A stretch of 64,000 bases of DNA from Roseiarcus sp963737365 (GTDB lineage Bacteria > Pseudomonadota > Alphaproteobacteria > Rhizobiales > Beijerinckiaceae): positions 62,001 to 126,000 of the forward strand of contig CAVTSD010000005.1 in the NCBI GenBank assembly GCA_963737365.1, given 5' to 3'. Below the pieces are notes generated by a model. The model searched no databases and had not been told where the DNA came from. It worked only from the letters and a program-made list of their open reading frames with translations. The translations under genes and the position numbers were made by a program. The stretch's first letter is position 1. Every line of letters begins with the position of its first letter. Below, piece by piece: positions 1 through 8,607 of this stretch.

Positions 1-1058
1 GCACGTCGATGGACGGAATCGACGTTGCGCTCATCGAGAGCGACGGCGAGGCTGAGCTCAAGACCGGGCCCTCCGCGACTTTTCCCTACCCCCTAGAGGT
101 TGCGCAGCGACTGCGCGCTGTGGTCGCCAACTTGAACGAAGTCCAGGCGCCGCAGCCCGAGCTTGAGCGCCTCGTGACCGACGCCCATGTGGCGGCGGTC
201 GAAGCGTTTCTTAAGCGACATGCGATTGCCCGCGAGCGCGTCGCGCTTGTTGGCCTGCACGGCCAAACCATTCTGCATCGGCCGCGCGAAGGCTTGACGC
301 GTCAGCTCTGCGACGGCGCTCGAGCCGCGGCGGCGCTCGAGATCGACGTTGTTTCGGATTTTCGTTCGGCGGACGTGGCCGTTGGGGGCGAAGGCGCGCC
401 GCTCGCGCCCATCTATCACGCGGCGATGGCCGCGGGGCTTGAGCGGCCGGTGATGATCCTCAACTGGGGGGGGGTCGGCAACGTCACTTATCTTGGGTCT
501 GAAGGCGAGATCATCGCATTCGACACCGGGCCCGCGAACGCCCTGATTGACGATTTTCTGATTCAGAGGCGGGGGCTTGAGTTCGATGAAAATGGCGCGC
601 TCGGCGCAAGCGGGCGCGTCGACCCGGACGCGCTCGCCGCGTTAATGAGTGACCCCTATTTCGACCGCCCGGCGCCCAAGTCGCTTGATCGCAATCACTT
701 CAATAGCGCCGCGGCCTGCGTCAAAAACCTGAGCGACGCGGATGGCGCGGCGACGCTTGCCGCATTCACAGTCGAATCGACTGCGGCGGCGCTGAAACAC
801 GTGCCGAGCGCGCCGGCGCGTTGGCTGGTCGGCGGCGGGGGCCGGCGAAATCCGAACCTCATGCGTCGGCTTGGCGAGCGGCTGCAGGTGACAGTCGAGC
901 CGGTCGAAGCGATCGGCTTTGACGGCGACAGCATCGAAGCGCAATGTTTCGCTTACTTGGCTTTGCGCTCTCGACGCGGCCTGCCGATCTCGTTTCCGAC
1001 TACGACCGGTGTTCCGAAGCCGATGTCTGGCGGCGTCTTCTGGCCGGCGCGAACATAA
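1..1058 (+). CDS. anmK: Anhydro-N-acetylmuramic acid kinase, 5' end cut by window edge
   Basis: This enzyme phosphorylates and hydrolyses 1,6-anhydro-MurNAc to MurNAc-6-phosphate during cytoplasmic recycling of cell-wall sugars. The frame is already open at the first bases, reading TSMDGIDVALIE, which is the end of the family's N-terminal MSGTSMDG phosphate-binding motif. The true start therefore lies just outside the window and only a few residues are missing. Other family motifs seen are GLHGQT (about residue 95), NWGGVGN (about 155), DTGPANALID (about 175) and VGGGGRRNP near the end. The stop is followed at once by a terminator that belongs to the opposite-strand gene. Confident family assignment. 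Confidence 0.95.
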   Translation, partial: TSMDGIDVALIESDGEAELKTGPSATFPYPLEVAQRLRAVVANLNEVQAPQPELERLVTDAHVAAVEAFLKRHAIARERVALVGLHGQTILHRPREGLTRQLCDGARAAAALEIDVVSDFRSADVAVGGEGAPLAPIYHAAMAAGLERPVMILNWGGVGNVTYLGSEGEIIAFDTGPANALIDDFLIQRRGLEFDENGALGASGRVDPDALAALMSDPYFDRPAPKSLDRNHFNSAAACVKNLSDADGAATLAAFTVESTAAALKHVPSAPARWLVGGGGRRNPNLMRRLGERLQVTVEPVEAIGFDGDSIEAQCFAYLALRSRRGLPISFPTTTGVPKPMSGGVFWPART

Positions 1059-1085
1059 AAAAAGGGCCCCGCTTGCGCGAGGCCC
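1057..1085 (-). terminator. Rho-independent terminator of the glycine-rich gene
   Basis: On the minus strand GGGCC-TCGC, loop GCAA, GCGG-GGCCC forms a nine-pair stem (one G-T wobble) closed by a GNRA-type tetraloop. A run of T follows directly. It lies 27 bases past the stop of the minus-strand glycine-rich gene at 1112-1513 and touches the stop of anmK on the other strand. Confidence 0.8.
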
Positions 1086-1111
1086 GATTGAAGGCGCCAA
1101 TGCCGAGGACG

Positions 1112-1513
1112 TCAGCAGACGTTGACGGATTGCTGGCCGAGAAAGTTGCCGTAAGCATCGTAGGTTGGCCGCAGCTGCCAGCAGCCGCCGCCATACCCAT
1201 ATCCATAGCCGCCGCCCCAATAGGGATAGCTCGCAATCGCGGCGCCGCCGATCACGCCCGCAGCGATCGCCGGGCCCCACCAGCCGCCGTACCAATTACC
1301 GCCACGCCAATAACCGCCATGCCAAACGCCACGACCTCCCCAGCCACCGCCGTGCCACCCGCCACCGTGCCAACCGCCGCCGTGGAAGCCGCCACCATGA
1401 AAGCCACCACCACCCCAACCGCCGGCTAACGCAGGACTCGTCGGCAGAACGACAGCCGCGGCCATCGCGAGCGCCGAGATTCCGGCGACTATCGTCTTCG
1501 AAATCCTGACCAT
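1112..1513 (-). CDS. Small secreted glycine-rich protein (paralogue 1)
   Basis: The protein has 133 residues. An N-terminal signal peptide (about residues 1-30, ending SPALA) is followed by GGFHGG/GGWHGG repeats (about 31-65). Next comes a small-residue hydrophobic stretch, PAIAAGVIGGAAIA, that could act as a glycine zipper, and a C-terminal tail ending SVNVC. A second protein of the same design lies 300 bases upstream on the same strand. Similar proteins are often labelled sulfur-globule-like, but only low-complexity composition supports that name here. No catalytic residues are visible. Export is likely and function unknown. A clear terminator follows the gene. Confidence 0.75.
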   Translation of the reverse strand: MVRISKTIVAGISALAMAAAVVLPTSPALAGGWGGGGFHGGGFHGGGWHGGGWHGGGWGGRGVWHGGYWRGGNWYGGWWGPAIAAGVIGGAAIASYPYWGGGYGYGYGGGCWQLRPTYDAYGNFLGQQSVNVC

Positions 1514-1814
1514 TACAGCCTCCGTGTGAACCGACGATCGAACCGCCGGGTGAACTCGATCGCTTCGGGAAATATGGTTTCACCCTCAGCGAGTTTGATT
1601 AACCTGACCCCGAATTCCGGCGGGGATTTGACCTTTCGGCGTCGCTTGGGCGCCAAAACGAGATTTGTTTCTCAAAAACGAGTGTAACCCAGATGTTCCT
1701 GAATGGATATTCATAGTATATGCTGAACAAATATTCAGGCATCGCGACTTCATCGTTTATGGTTCAATTCTTCTTTACCTGAAGCAGACGCCGCACCCGG
1801 CAGGCTACCGCCGG
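1514..1814. promoter_or_regulatory. AT-rich intergenic region with inverted repeat
   Basis: No gene is seen in these 300 bases between the two glycine-rich paralogues. The half near 1514-1600 should hold the promoter of the downstream paralogue. The AT-rich half carries CCTGAAT (1698-1704) and its inverse ATTCAGG (1733-1739), plus two copies of ATATTCA. The arms are too far apart for a simple terminator, so an operator is as likely. Confidence 0.35.
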
Positions 1815-2288
1815 TCAGTAGCAGACGTTTACCAGCCGCCGGCCCATATAGTGGCCGTTCGCCGTCCAGACGCGCCGTCTGACCCAGCAACCCGGTCCGC
1901 CGCCATAGGCCGGCTGCGAAGCGATGGCGATGCCGACCGGCACCGTCGCAGCCGCGATCGCCCAGCCCGGATCCCAACCCCAGCCCCACCCGCCGCCCCA
2001 ACCCCAACCGCAATTCCAACAGCCGCCGCCCCAGCCCCATCCAGCGCGACGATAGCCCCAGCCGCCCCCCCATCCCGGCCGGCCCCAGCCGCCTCCGCGC
2101 CAGCCGCCGCCTCCCCAACCTCCCCCATGAAAGCCGCCGCCAAAGCCCCCGCCATGGAATCCGCCGCCGTGGAAGCCGCCGCCACCATGAAATTGAGCCT
2201 CAGCCGGGGTCGAGATTGTGACAGTCGCCGTCGCCATTCCGAGCGCAGCAATCGCCGCAACTATGGTCTTCCGGAGTGAATTACGCAT
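1815..2288 (-). CDS. Small secreted glycine-rich protein (paralogue 2)
   Basis: The protein has 157 residues. A signal peptide ending PAEAQ (about residues 1-32) is followed by HGGG/GFHGGG repeats, then Trp/Gly-rich segments with GWGWGGGCWNCGW. A hydrophobic stretch AIAAATVPVGIAIA precedes a tail reading RLVNVCY. Leader, repeat core, hydrophobic patch and the C-terminal VNVC match the neighbour at 1112-1513, so the two arose by tandem duplication. It has extra cysteines (CWNC, GPGCW) that could form disulfides after export. Function is unknown; a surface or envelope structural role is inference. Confidence 0.75.
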   Translation of the reverse strand: MRNSLRKTIVAAIAALGMATATVTISTPAEAQFHGGGGFHGGGFHGGGFGGGFHGGGWGGGGWRGGGWGRPGWGGGWGYRRAGWGWGGGCWNCGWGWGGGWGWGWDPGWAIAAATVPVGIAIASQPAYGGGPGCWVRRRVWTANGHYMGRRLVNVCY

Positions 2289-2356
2289 GGGAATCCTCGC
2301 GCTGTCGGCCCGGTTGGCCGCGTCCCGCCTAAAACTATGCGGTACCGGGAAAAGTA

Positions 2357-3247
2357 CTAGGGTTTCTTTGAAGCGCCGCGCAAAAAATTGATAATCCCGG
2401 AGAAATCTTCGCCGCCGTGATTACTCGCCACATAAAGAGCGTAGAGTTGCGCAGCCTCCGCGCCAAGCGGCGTCACGGCGCCCACGCTCGACGCCGCCTC
2501 CTGCGCGAGGCGCAAATCCTTGAGCATGAGAGCAGCCGCAAAGCCCGGTTTGTAATCGCGATTTGCGGGGGAAGCCGGCACTGGCCCTGGAACTGGGCAA
2601 TAGCTGGTGAGCGACCATGATTGGCCCGAGGCGGTCGAGGCGACATCGAACAGAGCCTGGGCCGATAGGCCAAGCTTCTCAGCGAGTGCAAAGGCTTCGC
2701 AGGTTACGATCATGGTCGCGCCGAGGATCATGTTGTTGCAGATCTTGGCCGCCTGCCCCGCTCCAGGACCCCCGCAATGGATGATACGCTTTCCCATATT
2801 TTCGAGAATCGGCTTTGCGCGCGCAAAGGCTTCATCCGAGCCGCCGCACATGAATGTAAGCGTTGCGCCCGTCGCTCCGCCAACTCCGCCCGAGACCGGC
2901 GCGTCTAAGGTCAGAACGCCAGCGGAGGCGCCGGCCTCATGGGCTTTTTTTGCGCTGTCGACATCGATGGTCGAGCAATCGATGACAAGTGCGTCCTTGG
3001 GTGTAGCGGGAAGGAGTTCGGCATGAGCCGCAAGGACGTGCTTGCCGGCCGGCAGCATGGTCACGACCGTGTCGGCCCCTGCGACGGCTTCGCGCGCGCT
3101 AGCCGCGATGGCGACGCCGGACGCAGCAGCGGCCGTCTTCGCAGCATCGACAAGATCGAAGCCCGCGACCGAATGCCCAGCCTCGACAAGATTGCCAGCC
3201 ATCGGGACGCCCATATTGCCTAGGCCGACGAATGCGATCTTGGACAT
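2357..3247 (-). CDS. mmsB: 3-hydroxyisobutyrate dehydrogenase
   Basis: NAD-dependent oxidation of 3-hydroxyisobutyrate to methylmalonate semialdehyde, a step of valine breakdown. The 296-residue protein shows the Rossmann motif VGLGNMG (about 7-13), the substrate-binding motif DAPVSGGVGGA (about 118) and the catalytic-lysine segment GQAAKICNNM (about 170). The C-terminal helical domain ends near GIINFLRGA. The length is normal. A GGGAGAGG-like ribosome site precedes the ATG. No other valine genes are adjacent, so the exact substrate rests on sequence motifs alone; a related beta-hydroxyacid dehydrogenase remains possible. Confidence 0.88.
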   Translation of the reverse strand: MSKIAFVGLGNMGVPMAGNLVEAGHSVAGFDLVDAAKTAAAASGVAIAASAREAVAGADTVVTMLPAGKHVLAAHAELLPATPKDALVIDCSTIDVDSAKKAHEAGASAGVLTLDAPVSGGVGGATGATLTFMCGGSDEAFARAKPILENMGKRIIHCGGPGAGQAAKICNNMILGATMIVTCEAFALAEKLGLSAQALFDVASTASGQSWSLTSYCPVPGPVPASPANRDYKPGFAAALMLKDLRLAQEAASSVGAVTPLGAEAAQLYALYVASNHGGEDFSGIINFLRGASKKP

Positions 3248-3557
3248 GCCTCTCCCGAACGTTTGCGAGAAAGCGCTTAAGCGAGCTTAGCGCGGCGCTC
3301 AGAAGCTCTCATCTCCCGGCCAAGCCTAAATCGCACGGCAAAGCGGCAGGGCGCAAATTTGTACCTCGGACCCGCTCCGCGACGCGCTATCCGCGTGATA
3401 CTGCGATTTCTATTGTGTAAGTGCCTCGAACCTCCGCTGGAGTCTATCCTTGCGCGCAGAGTCTCTTCTCGCGCGCTCGTTCGAGGAACCCGACGCCCCT
3501 GAAAGAGTTGACCATCTCCGAGCTAAGTATGAGCCGGCAGGTTGCGGAGGCGCTGAG
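3248..3557. other. Intergenic region without recognised gene
   Basis: These 310 bases separate the divergent mmsB and response regulator genes and must hold both promoters. No RNA gene or strong hairpin is seen. Confidence 0.5.
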
Positions 3558-3929
3558 ATGGAAAAGCAACAACGCCCCGTGGTCCTAGTCGTCGAGGACG
3601 AACCTTTGATGCTAATGGACGCCCTGAATTTGGTGAAAGACGCTGGCTACGAGCCGATCGGAGCAAAAGATGCGGACGAGGCGATCCGGATCTTGGAAAA
3701 TAGAAACGACATCAGGGTTGTGTTTACTGATGTCAACATGCCGGGCTCGATGGACGGGATTAGACTTGCTCATGCGGTTCGCAACCGCTGGCCTCCGATC
3801 GAGATCATCGTCACTTCGGGGCTGACTCTCGCGAACCCGGAAGAGCTGCTCCCAGAACGCGGGATCTTCTTCCCAAAGCCCTATACTCCTGCGCAGGTCA
3901 CGACCGCGCTTAAAAAACTCGCAGCGTAA
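3558..3929 (+). CDS. Single-domain response regulator (receiver only)
   Basis: The 123-residue protein consists only of a CheY-like receiver domain. VVEDEP gives the acidic pocket (E13, D14), D58 in FTDVNMPG is the phospho-acceptor, VTSG holds the switch Thr/Ser and FFPKPY holds the conserved Lys. There is no DNA-binding output domain, so it probably acts by protein contact, or as a phosphate sink or relay. I chose the ATG at 3558 because MEKQQRP leads straight into the first beta strand; the open frame further upstream does not resemble the family. A broken hybrid-type kinase gene lies 116 bases downstream and was probably its partner. Confidence 0.85.
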   Translation: MEKQQRPVVLVVEDEPLMLMDALNLVKDAGYEPIGAKDADEAIRILENRNDIRVVFTDVNMPGSMDGIRLAHAVRNRWPPIEIIVTSGLTLANPEELLPERGIFFPKPYTPAQVTTALKKLAA

Positions 3930-4045
3930 AAGTTTGCCTTGGTGTCCGTCCTTGGCGCATGCGAACATGCCGGCGTAGCCGGACACTGGGCAAATCGAGC
4001 GAAAGATCCGCTCCTCGGCTCGTCGGTGGCCGTTCAAGAGCAACG

Positions 4046-5288
4046 ATGAAGAGCAATCTTGATGAGACCTTTGAGAATCGGGAGGCTACGTCGGTAAACG
4101 TTTCGCGTGCCTCAAACCTCAATGCAGCCCTGACCGCCGATATAAATGCAGTCTCCCAGATCGACGCTGTCGCGTCCATTCTGGAGATTGTCTGCCGGAC
4201 CACCGGAATGGGTTTTGCCGCCGTTGCGAGAGTGACGAAGGATCGATGGATCGCTTGCGCTGTTCGTGACGAGATCGCATTCGGACTTCTGCCGGGCGGC
4301 GAGCTCGAGGTGAAGACGACGATCTGCAACGAAATTCGTGATAGCGGCCGGCCGGTGATCATCGATCACGTCGCTCAGGACGACCAGTTCCGCGATCATC
4401 ATACGCCAAGACTGCGGCCTCCAGAGCTACATCTCGATGCCGATCATTCTTCAGAACGGCTCCTTCTTCGGCACCTTGTGTGCGATCGACCCGCGACCTG
4501 CGCGACTGAACGGGCCCGAAGTCATCGGCATGTTCAAGAATTTCGCTCAGCTGATCGCTTTCCATCTGGATGCGCAGGAGCGGGCAGCCAAACAAGATGC
4601 AGCTTTGTTGGACGTGCAAGAGACGGCCAAGTTGCGCGAGGAGTTCATTGCTATTCTCGCTCACGACCTCCGCAATCCGCTCGCGTCGATTGACGCAGGC
4701 GTCAGCGTCATCCTTCGTCGAACGCGTGACGAGAAAACGCGATCGATCGGCGAATAGGTCCATAAGAGCGCACTGCGAATGGCGCGTCTGATCGACGACA
4801 TGCTAGATTTTGCCAAAGCGCAACTCGGTGGAGGATTCCAGTTGGACCGCGATCGCGGCGCCCCACTCTCTGACTATCTTGACCAGATGGTTCGTGAGCT
4901 GCGGGACGTATACGAAAATCCGATTGAGACCCGCATCGCTTTGACGCGGCCGGTCAACTGCGACCTCGGGCGGATCGCGCAAGTCGCATCGAATCTCGTG
5001 GCCAACGCAGTGAAGCACGGAGCGCCGAACCAGCCGATCCGCGTCGCGGCGTCAACCGACGAAACCGGATTCGAGCTGACGGTCGCCAATAAGGGCGACC
5101 CGATTGACGGGGTTGTCGCCCAACAACTTTTTCACCCTTTACTTTCGCGGAAACGCTCGGTCGCCGAACCAACGTCTCGCCTTGGTCTTTACATAGCGTC
5201 TGAAATCGCCCGCGCGCACGGCGGCAAGATCGAGGTCAACTCTTCGAACGGCGAGACACGATTTACGCTGCGCATTCCCGCTGCCTGA
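4046..5288 (+). pseudogene. GAF-domain sensor histidine kinase, frameshift plus in-frame stop
   Basis: Three aligned pieces together read as one kinase of about 414 codons. A GAF sensor (about 4160-4590) is followed by a HisKA H-box FIAILAHDLRNPLASI (about 4645-4692) and an HATPase domain with N-box SNLVANAVKHG (about 4990). The frame changes at base 4415, between the codons for TPRL and GLQSYIS. The conserved Tyr expected there is missing, so a two-base loss is the simplest reading. A TAG at 4755-4757 then interrupts SIGE-VHKSALRMARLIDD, where CAG (Gln) would keep the kinase intact. No intact kinase can be made without both corrections. The start at 4046 is the ATG before KSNLDETF. Confidence 0.8.
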
Positions 5289-5345
5289 CAGAGTTCGGCT
5301 CGTCGTTGCTTTCCTCACTTTCCTGCCCGTCGGTTGAATTGCTGC

Positions 5346-5374
5346 TTGACTAATTCATAGCCTGATGGCTATGG
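5346..5374 (+). promoter_or_regulatory. Promoter with palindromic ArsR-type operator
   Basis: CATAGCC (5356-5362), spacer TGAT, GGCTATG (5367-5373) is a perfect seven-base inverted repeat about 30 bases ahead of the ArsR gene. A TTGACT at 5346-5351 is a fair -35 box, placing the palindrome between the -35 and the weak -10 (TATGGG). That is the usual place for an autorepressing ArsR operator. Binding by the adjacent regulator is inference. Confidence 0.65.
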
Positions 5375-5404
5375 GTTGACGCATATCTCCGGGGTTATGA
5401 GTTG

Positions 5405-5731
5405 ATGCCCCCAGACGCTGCCGGCGTTCTGTTCCGAACGCTCGCTGATCCCACCAGGCGGGCGATTTTCGAGCGCCTTTGCCGCGAAGGTGAGCAGACG
5501 GTTGGAGCGATAACGGCTCAAGCCGGCATCTCCCAGCCCGCCGTCTCGAAACATCTGCGGCTGCTGAAACAGGCCGGGTTGGCGCTCGACCGTCATGAGG
5601 GCCGTCAAACCTTTTACAGCGCCCGGATCGGCGCATTGGGCCCGCTGATCGATTGGACAAGCCAGATGAAGGGCTTCTGGGAAAGCCGGTTCGACGGCCT
5701 CGTGGATCTGCTCAAAAGGATGGACCAATGA
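5405..5731 (+). CDS. ArsR-family transcriptional repressor
   Basis: The 108-residue winged-helix protein carries LFRTLADPTRRAIFERLC at the N terminus and the recognition helix region GISQPAVSKHLRLLKQAGL (about 40-60), followed by the wing DRHEGRQTFYSA. It lacks the CxC metal site of arsenic or cadmium sensors. This type is typically found next to SRPBCC/AHSA1 proteins and senses something other than metal. A TTG three bases earlier could also start translation; the ATG at 5405 is preferred. Its stop overlaps the next start (ATGA), so it is translationally coupled to the DUF1801 and SRPBCC genes. A palindrome just upstream suggests autoregulation. Confidence 0.88.
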   Translation: MPPDAAGVLFRTLADPTRRAIFERLCREGEQTVGAITAQAGISQPAVSKHLRLLKQAGLALDRHEGRQTFYSARIGALGPLIDWTSQMKGFWESRFDGLVDLLKRMDQ

Positions 5732-6165
5732 GCAAACAACCGACGCCAGAGTCGAAAGATACAGCCAAGACGTCCCCGTCCGAGTTGATCGACGCGAAGA
5801 TCAAGGAGCTCAACGACTGGCGCGGAGAGACGCTCGCGCATGTCCGACGGCTCATCAAGGAAGCGGACTCGGAGGTAGTTGAAGAGTGGAAGTGGAGAGG
5901 CGTTCCGGTGTGGTCGCACGGCGGAATCCTCTGCACTGGCGAAACCTACAAGAGCGTCGTGAAGCTCACCTTCGCCAAGGGCGCCGCGCTCAACGATCCC
6001 AAAGGCCTCTTCAACTCGAGCCTCGAAGGAAATACTCGGCGAGCCATCGACATTCATCAGGGCGACGCGATTGATGACGAGGCGCTGAAGGACCTCATTC
6101 GCGCCGCCACGGCGCCGAACACGTCAAAACGAACATCTGCTCGCCCAGTTCGCTCCAAGAAGTAA
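5728..6165 (+). CDS. DUF1801 (YdhG-like) protein
   Basis: The 145-residue protein has the DUF1801 core: LIDAKIKELNDWRGETLAHVRRLI, then EVVEEWKWRGVPVWSHGGILCTGETYK written here only in part (EEWKWRGVPVW), and KLTFAKGAAL. This is the fold of the YdhG/YyaF-type proteins that often travel with ArsR and AHSA1 genes. The biochemical function is unknown. The ATG overlaps the ArsR stop by the ATGA arrangement, and the SRPBCC gene follows after 10 bases, so the three form one operon. The C terminus is a basic tail (TSKRTSARPVRSKK). Confidence 0.8.
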   Translation: MSKQPTPESKDTAKTSPSELIDAKIKELNDWRGETLAHVRRLIKEADSEVVEEWKWRGVPVWSHGGILCTGETYKSVVKLTFAKGAALNDPKGLFNSSLEGNTRRAIDIHQGDAIDDEALKDLIRAATAPNTSKRTSARPVRSKK

Positions 6166-6175
6166 GGATGAACCC

Positions 6176-6637
6176 ATGACTGACGCCGCTAATGAAACAC
6201 GCACTGTCGTCGTCGAACGTGAGATTCCTTATGCGCCGGAAAGGATCTGGAGCGCGTTGACGCAGCCGCATCTGATCGAGGAGTGGCTGATGAAAAACGA
6301 TTTCGAGCCGGTGGCGGATCGAAAGTTTAAGCTCACCGGCGACTGGGGCGCTGTCGATTGCCAAGTCCTGAAGGTCCAGCCGCACAAGTCGCTATCCTAC
6401 AGCTGGGCGGCCCATGGGCTTCGAAGCGTCGTGACCTGGACGCTTACCCCAACAAGCAAAGGCACGACCTTGCGGATGGAGCAGTCGGGCTTCCGGGCGA
6501 ACCAGGAGCAGTTCTACCAGGGCGCCAAGATGGGCTGGGCGAACTTCTTCGCCAAGCTCGAGCAGGTGCTATCAAAGGTTGATGACGCTGGCGCCAGCCC
6601 TCGTCACCTCGCTCGGTTCTCGTGGAAGAAGTCATAG
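6176..6637 (+). CDS. SRPBCC/AHSA1 domain protein
   Basis: The 153-residue START-like protein begins with the family signature EIPYAPERIWSALTQPHLIEEWL (positions about 15-38). It continues with beta strands ending in VVTWTLTPTSKGTTLRMEQSG and a C-terminal helix MGWANFFAKLEQVL. Such proteins bind small hydrophobic ligands or resemble the Hsp90 activator Aha1. It is the last gene of the ArsR operon. Its last 34 bases overlap the 3' end of the convergent uvrC, and the tail after residue 135 looks like run-on sequence, so the C terminus may have been extended. Confidence 0.85.
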   Translation: MTDAANETRTVVVEREIPYAPERIWSALTQPHLIEEWLMKNDFEPVADRKFKLTGDWGAVDCQVLKVQPHKSLSYSWAAHGLRSVVTWTLTPTSKGTTLRMEQSGFRANQEQFYQGAKMGWANFFAKLEQVLSKVDDAGASPRHLARFSWKKS

Positions 6638-8607
6638 ACCAGCTTCGCTGTGGCGGCGTTGAGGCCCGGCGTCTTTTCGAGATCGGATAGGCCAGCTTTC
6701 GCCACGTCCTTGGCCGATCCGAAAGCGAATAAAAGGGCCCGTTTGCGCGCTGGCCCGATGCCGGGGATCTCGTCAAGCGGGCTCTTGACGAATTCCCTCT
6801 TACGACGTGCGCGGTGGGTCCCGATGGCAAAGCGATGCGCCTCATCACGAAGGCGCTGGATAAAGAACAGAGCTGGGTCTCTCGGGCTCAATTTGAACGA
6901 TTCGCGCCCTTCGACGAAGAAGGTCTCGCGGCCGGCGTTGCGATCGGGACCCTTGGCTATCGCAACCAATCTAATGCCCGTGATGCCGAGGACGCCTAAC
7001 ACCTCGCGCGCAGCCTCGAATTGCCCTCGCCCGCCATCGATGATGACCAGGTCAGGCGTATCGGGGAAGCCGCCGGGTTCTGCTGTCTCACCTTGCCGTA
7101 CAAGGCGAGCGAAGCGGCGCGTAAGCACTTCGCGCATCATCGCGTAGTCGTCGCCGGGAGTCAGGTCGACGCTCTTAATATTAAAGGTGCGGTACTGGTT
7201 TTTGACGAAGCCCTCGGGGCCCGCGACCACCATCGCGCCGATCGCGTTCGTCCCCATGATGTGGGAATTGTCATAGATCTCGACGCGTCGGATCGGATGG
7301 TCGACGCCGAAGGCTTCGCTAAGCGCAGCGATGAGCCTCTCCTGCGTCGCCAATTCCGCGAGCTTGCGCGACAAAGCCTGCTGCGCGTTGCGCAAGGCGG
7401 CGTCGACGAGGTCCTTCTTTTCGCCGCGGCGCGGCGCGCCAATAGCGATGCGATGTCCAACGCGCGCGCTCAGGACTTCGGCCAAAGTCCCGGCGCTCGG
7501 AACCGCGTGGCTCAAGAGAACCAAACGCGGCGCTGGTCGTTCGAGATAAAATTGCGCGAGGAACGCGTCCAGCACCTCCTCGCGCGAGAGAGCGCGATCG
7601 GCGCGTGGGAAATAGGCGCGGTTCCCCCAATTTTGGTAGGTGCGAAAGAAAAACACCTCGACGCAGAACTGCCCCGCTTCGTCAGTGACCGCGAACACGT
7701 CGGCTTCGGCAATCGAGCGGGGATTGACGCTCTGCTCGCCCTGAATGGCCGAGAGCGCGCTGATGCGGTCGCGCAAGCGCGCCGCGCTCTCGAAATCGAG
7801 CGAGGCGGCGGCCTCATTCATTGCGCTAGCTAAACGTGTCTTGATGGCGCGGCTGCGGCCGGAGAGGAAATCGCGCGCTTCGGTCACCAGCTTAGCATAG
7901 TCGCCAAGCGCGATTTCCCCGGTGCAGGGCGCCGAGCAGCGCTTGATCTGGTGGAGCAAGCACGGCCGGGTGCGATTGGCGAAGAAACTGTCCGAGCAGG
8001 TGCGCAAAAGAAACGCCCGCTGCAGCGCGTTAAGCGTGCGAAAGACGGCGCCGGCGCTCGCAAAAGGGCCAAAATAGTCACCGGCAAGACTGCGCGCGCC
8101 GCGATGCTTGATGAGCCTCGCCGCAGGATGCGCGGTGCAGATCAGGATATAGGGAAAGCTCTTGTCGTCGCGCAGCGTGACGTTGTAGCGAGGCTTGAGC
8201 TGCTTGATGAGATTGGCCTCGAGCAGAAGCGCCTCGGCATCCGACTCGGTGGTGACGAACACCATCGAATGGGTCTGCGCCACCATCCGCGCGATGCGGT
8301 TCTGCTGACGCTCCGGCGCCATATAGGCGGCGATGCGCTTCTTGATCGAGCGCGCCTTGCCGACATAGAGTACTTCGCCCTCTTGCCCGATCATTCTATA
8401 GACGCCGGGCCCGAGCGGCGCATGACGCCAGAATTTCCGGATCGCCTCGGCGCCGCGCGCCACCCGGGCAGGCTCCGCTGGCGGCTCGTCGAGGGTCATG
8501 TCCAGGGGAGCGGAATCGGGCGCCAGCTCACGCGCAAGCGCGGCTTCTTCCCGCGCCTCGGCCGCAGGCGCATCGCCCGGAGGAAAGCTATTCGATACGC
8601 CGCTCAT
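6604..8607 (-). CDS. uvrC: Excinuclease ABC subunit C
   Basis: UvrC makes the two incisions of nucleotide excision repair. The GIY-YIG nuclease domain starts at GPGVYRMIGQEGEVLYVGKA (about residue 65). A Cys-rich region, the UVR motif (RLRDRISALSAIQ), the RNase-H-like endonuclease half (EIYDNSHIMGTNAIGAMVV, DLVIIDGGRGQ) and the tandem helix-hairpin-helix domain (LDEIPGIGPARKRALL) follow. Length 667 from the ATG at 8607; a TTG at 8628 would add seven residues. An extra 60-residue N-terminal tail rich in Ala/Glu precedes the nuclease, as in many Hyphomicrobiales. Confidence 0.95.
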   Translation of the reverse strand: MSGVSNSFPPGDAPAAEAREEAALARELAPDSAPLDMTLDEPPAEPARVARGAEAIRKFWRHAPLGPGVYRMIGQEGEVLYVGKARSIKKRIAAYMAPERQQNRIARMVAQTHSMVFVTTESDAEALLLEANLIKQLKPRYNVTLRDDKSFPYILICTAHPAARLIKHRGARSLAGDYFGPFASAGAVFRTLNALQRAFLLRTCSDSFFANRTRPCLLHQIKRCSAPCTGEIALGDYAKLVTEARDFLSGRSRAIKTRLASAMNEAAASLDFESAARLRDRISALSAIQGEQSVNPRSIAEADVFAVTDEAGQFCVEVFFFRTYQNWGNRAYFPRADRALSREEVLDAFLAQFYLERPAPRLVLLSHAVPSAGTLAEVLSARVGHRIAIGAPRRGEKKDLVDAALRNAQQALSRKLAELATQERLIAALSEAFGVDHPIRRVEIYDNSHIMGTNAIGAMVVAGPEGFVKNQYRTFNIKSVDLTPGDDYAMMREVLTRRFARLVRQGETAEPGGFPDTPDLVIIDGGRGQFEAAREVLGVLGITGIRLVAIAKGPDRNAGRETFFVEGRESFKLSPRDPALFFIQRLRDEAHRFAIGTHRARRKREFVKSPLDEIPGIGPARKRALLFAFGSAKDVAKAGLSDLEKTPGLNAATAKLVYDFFHENRAR

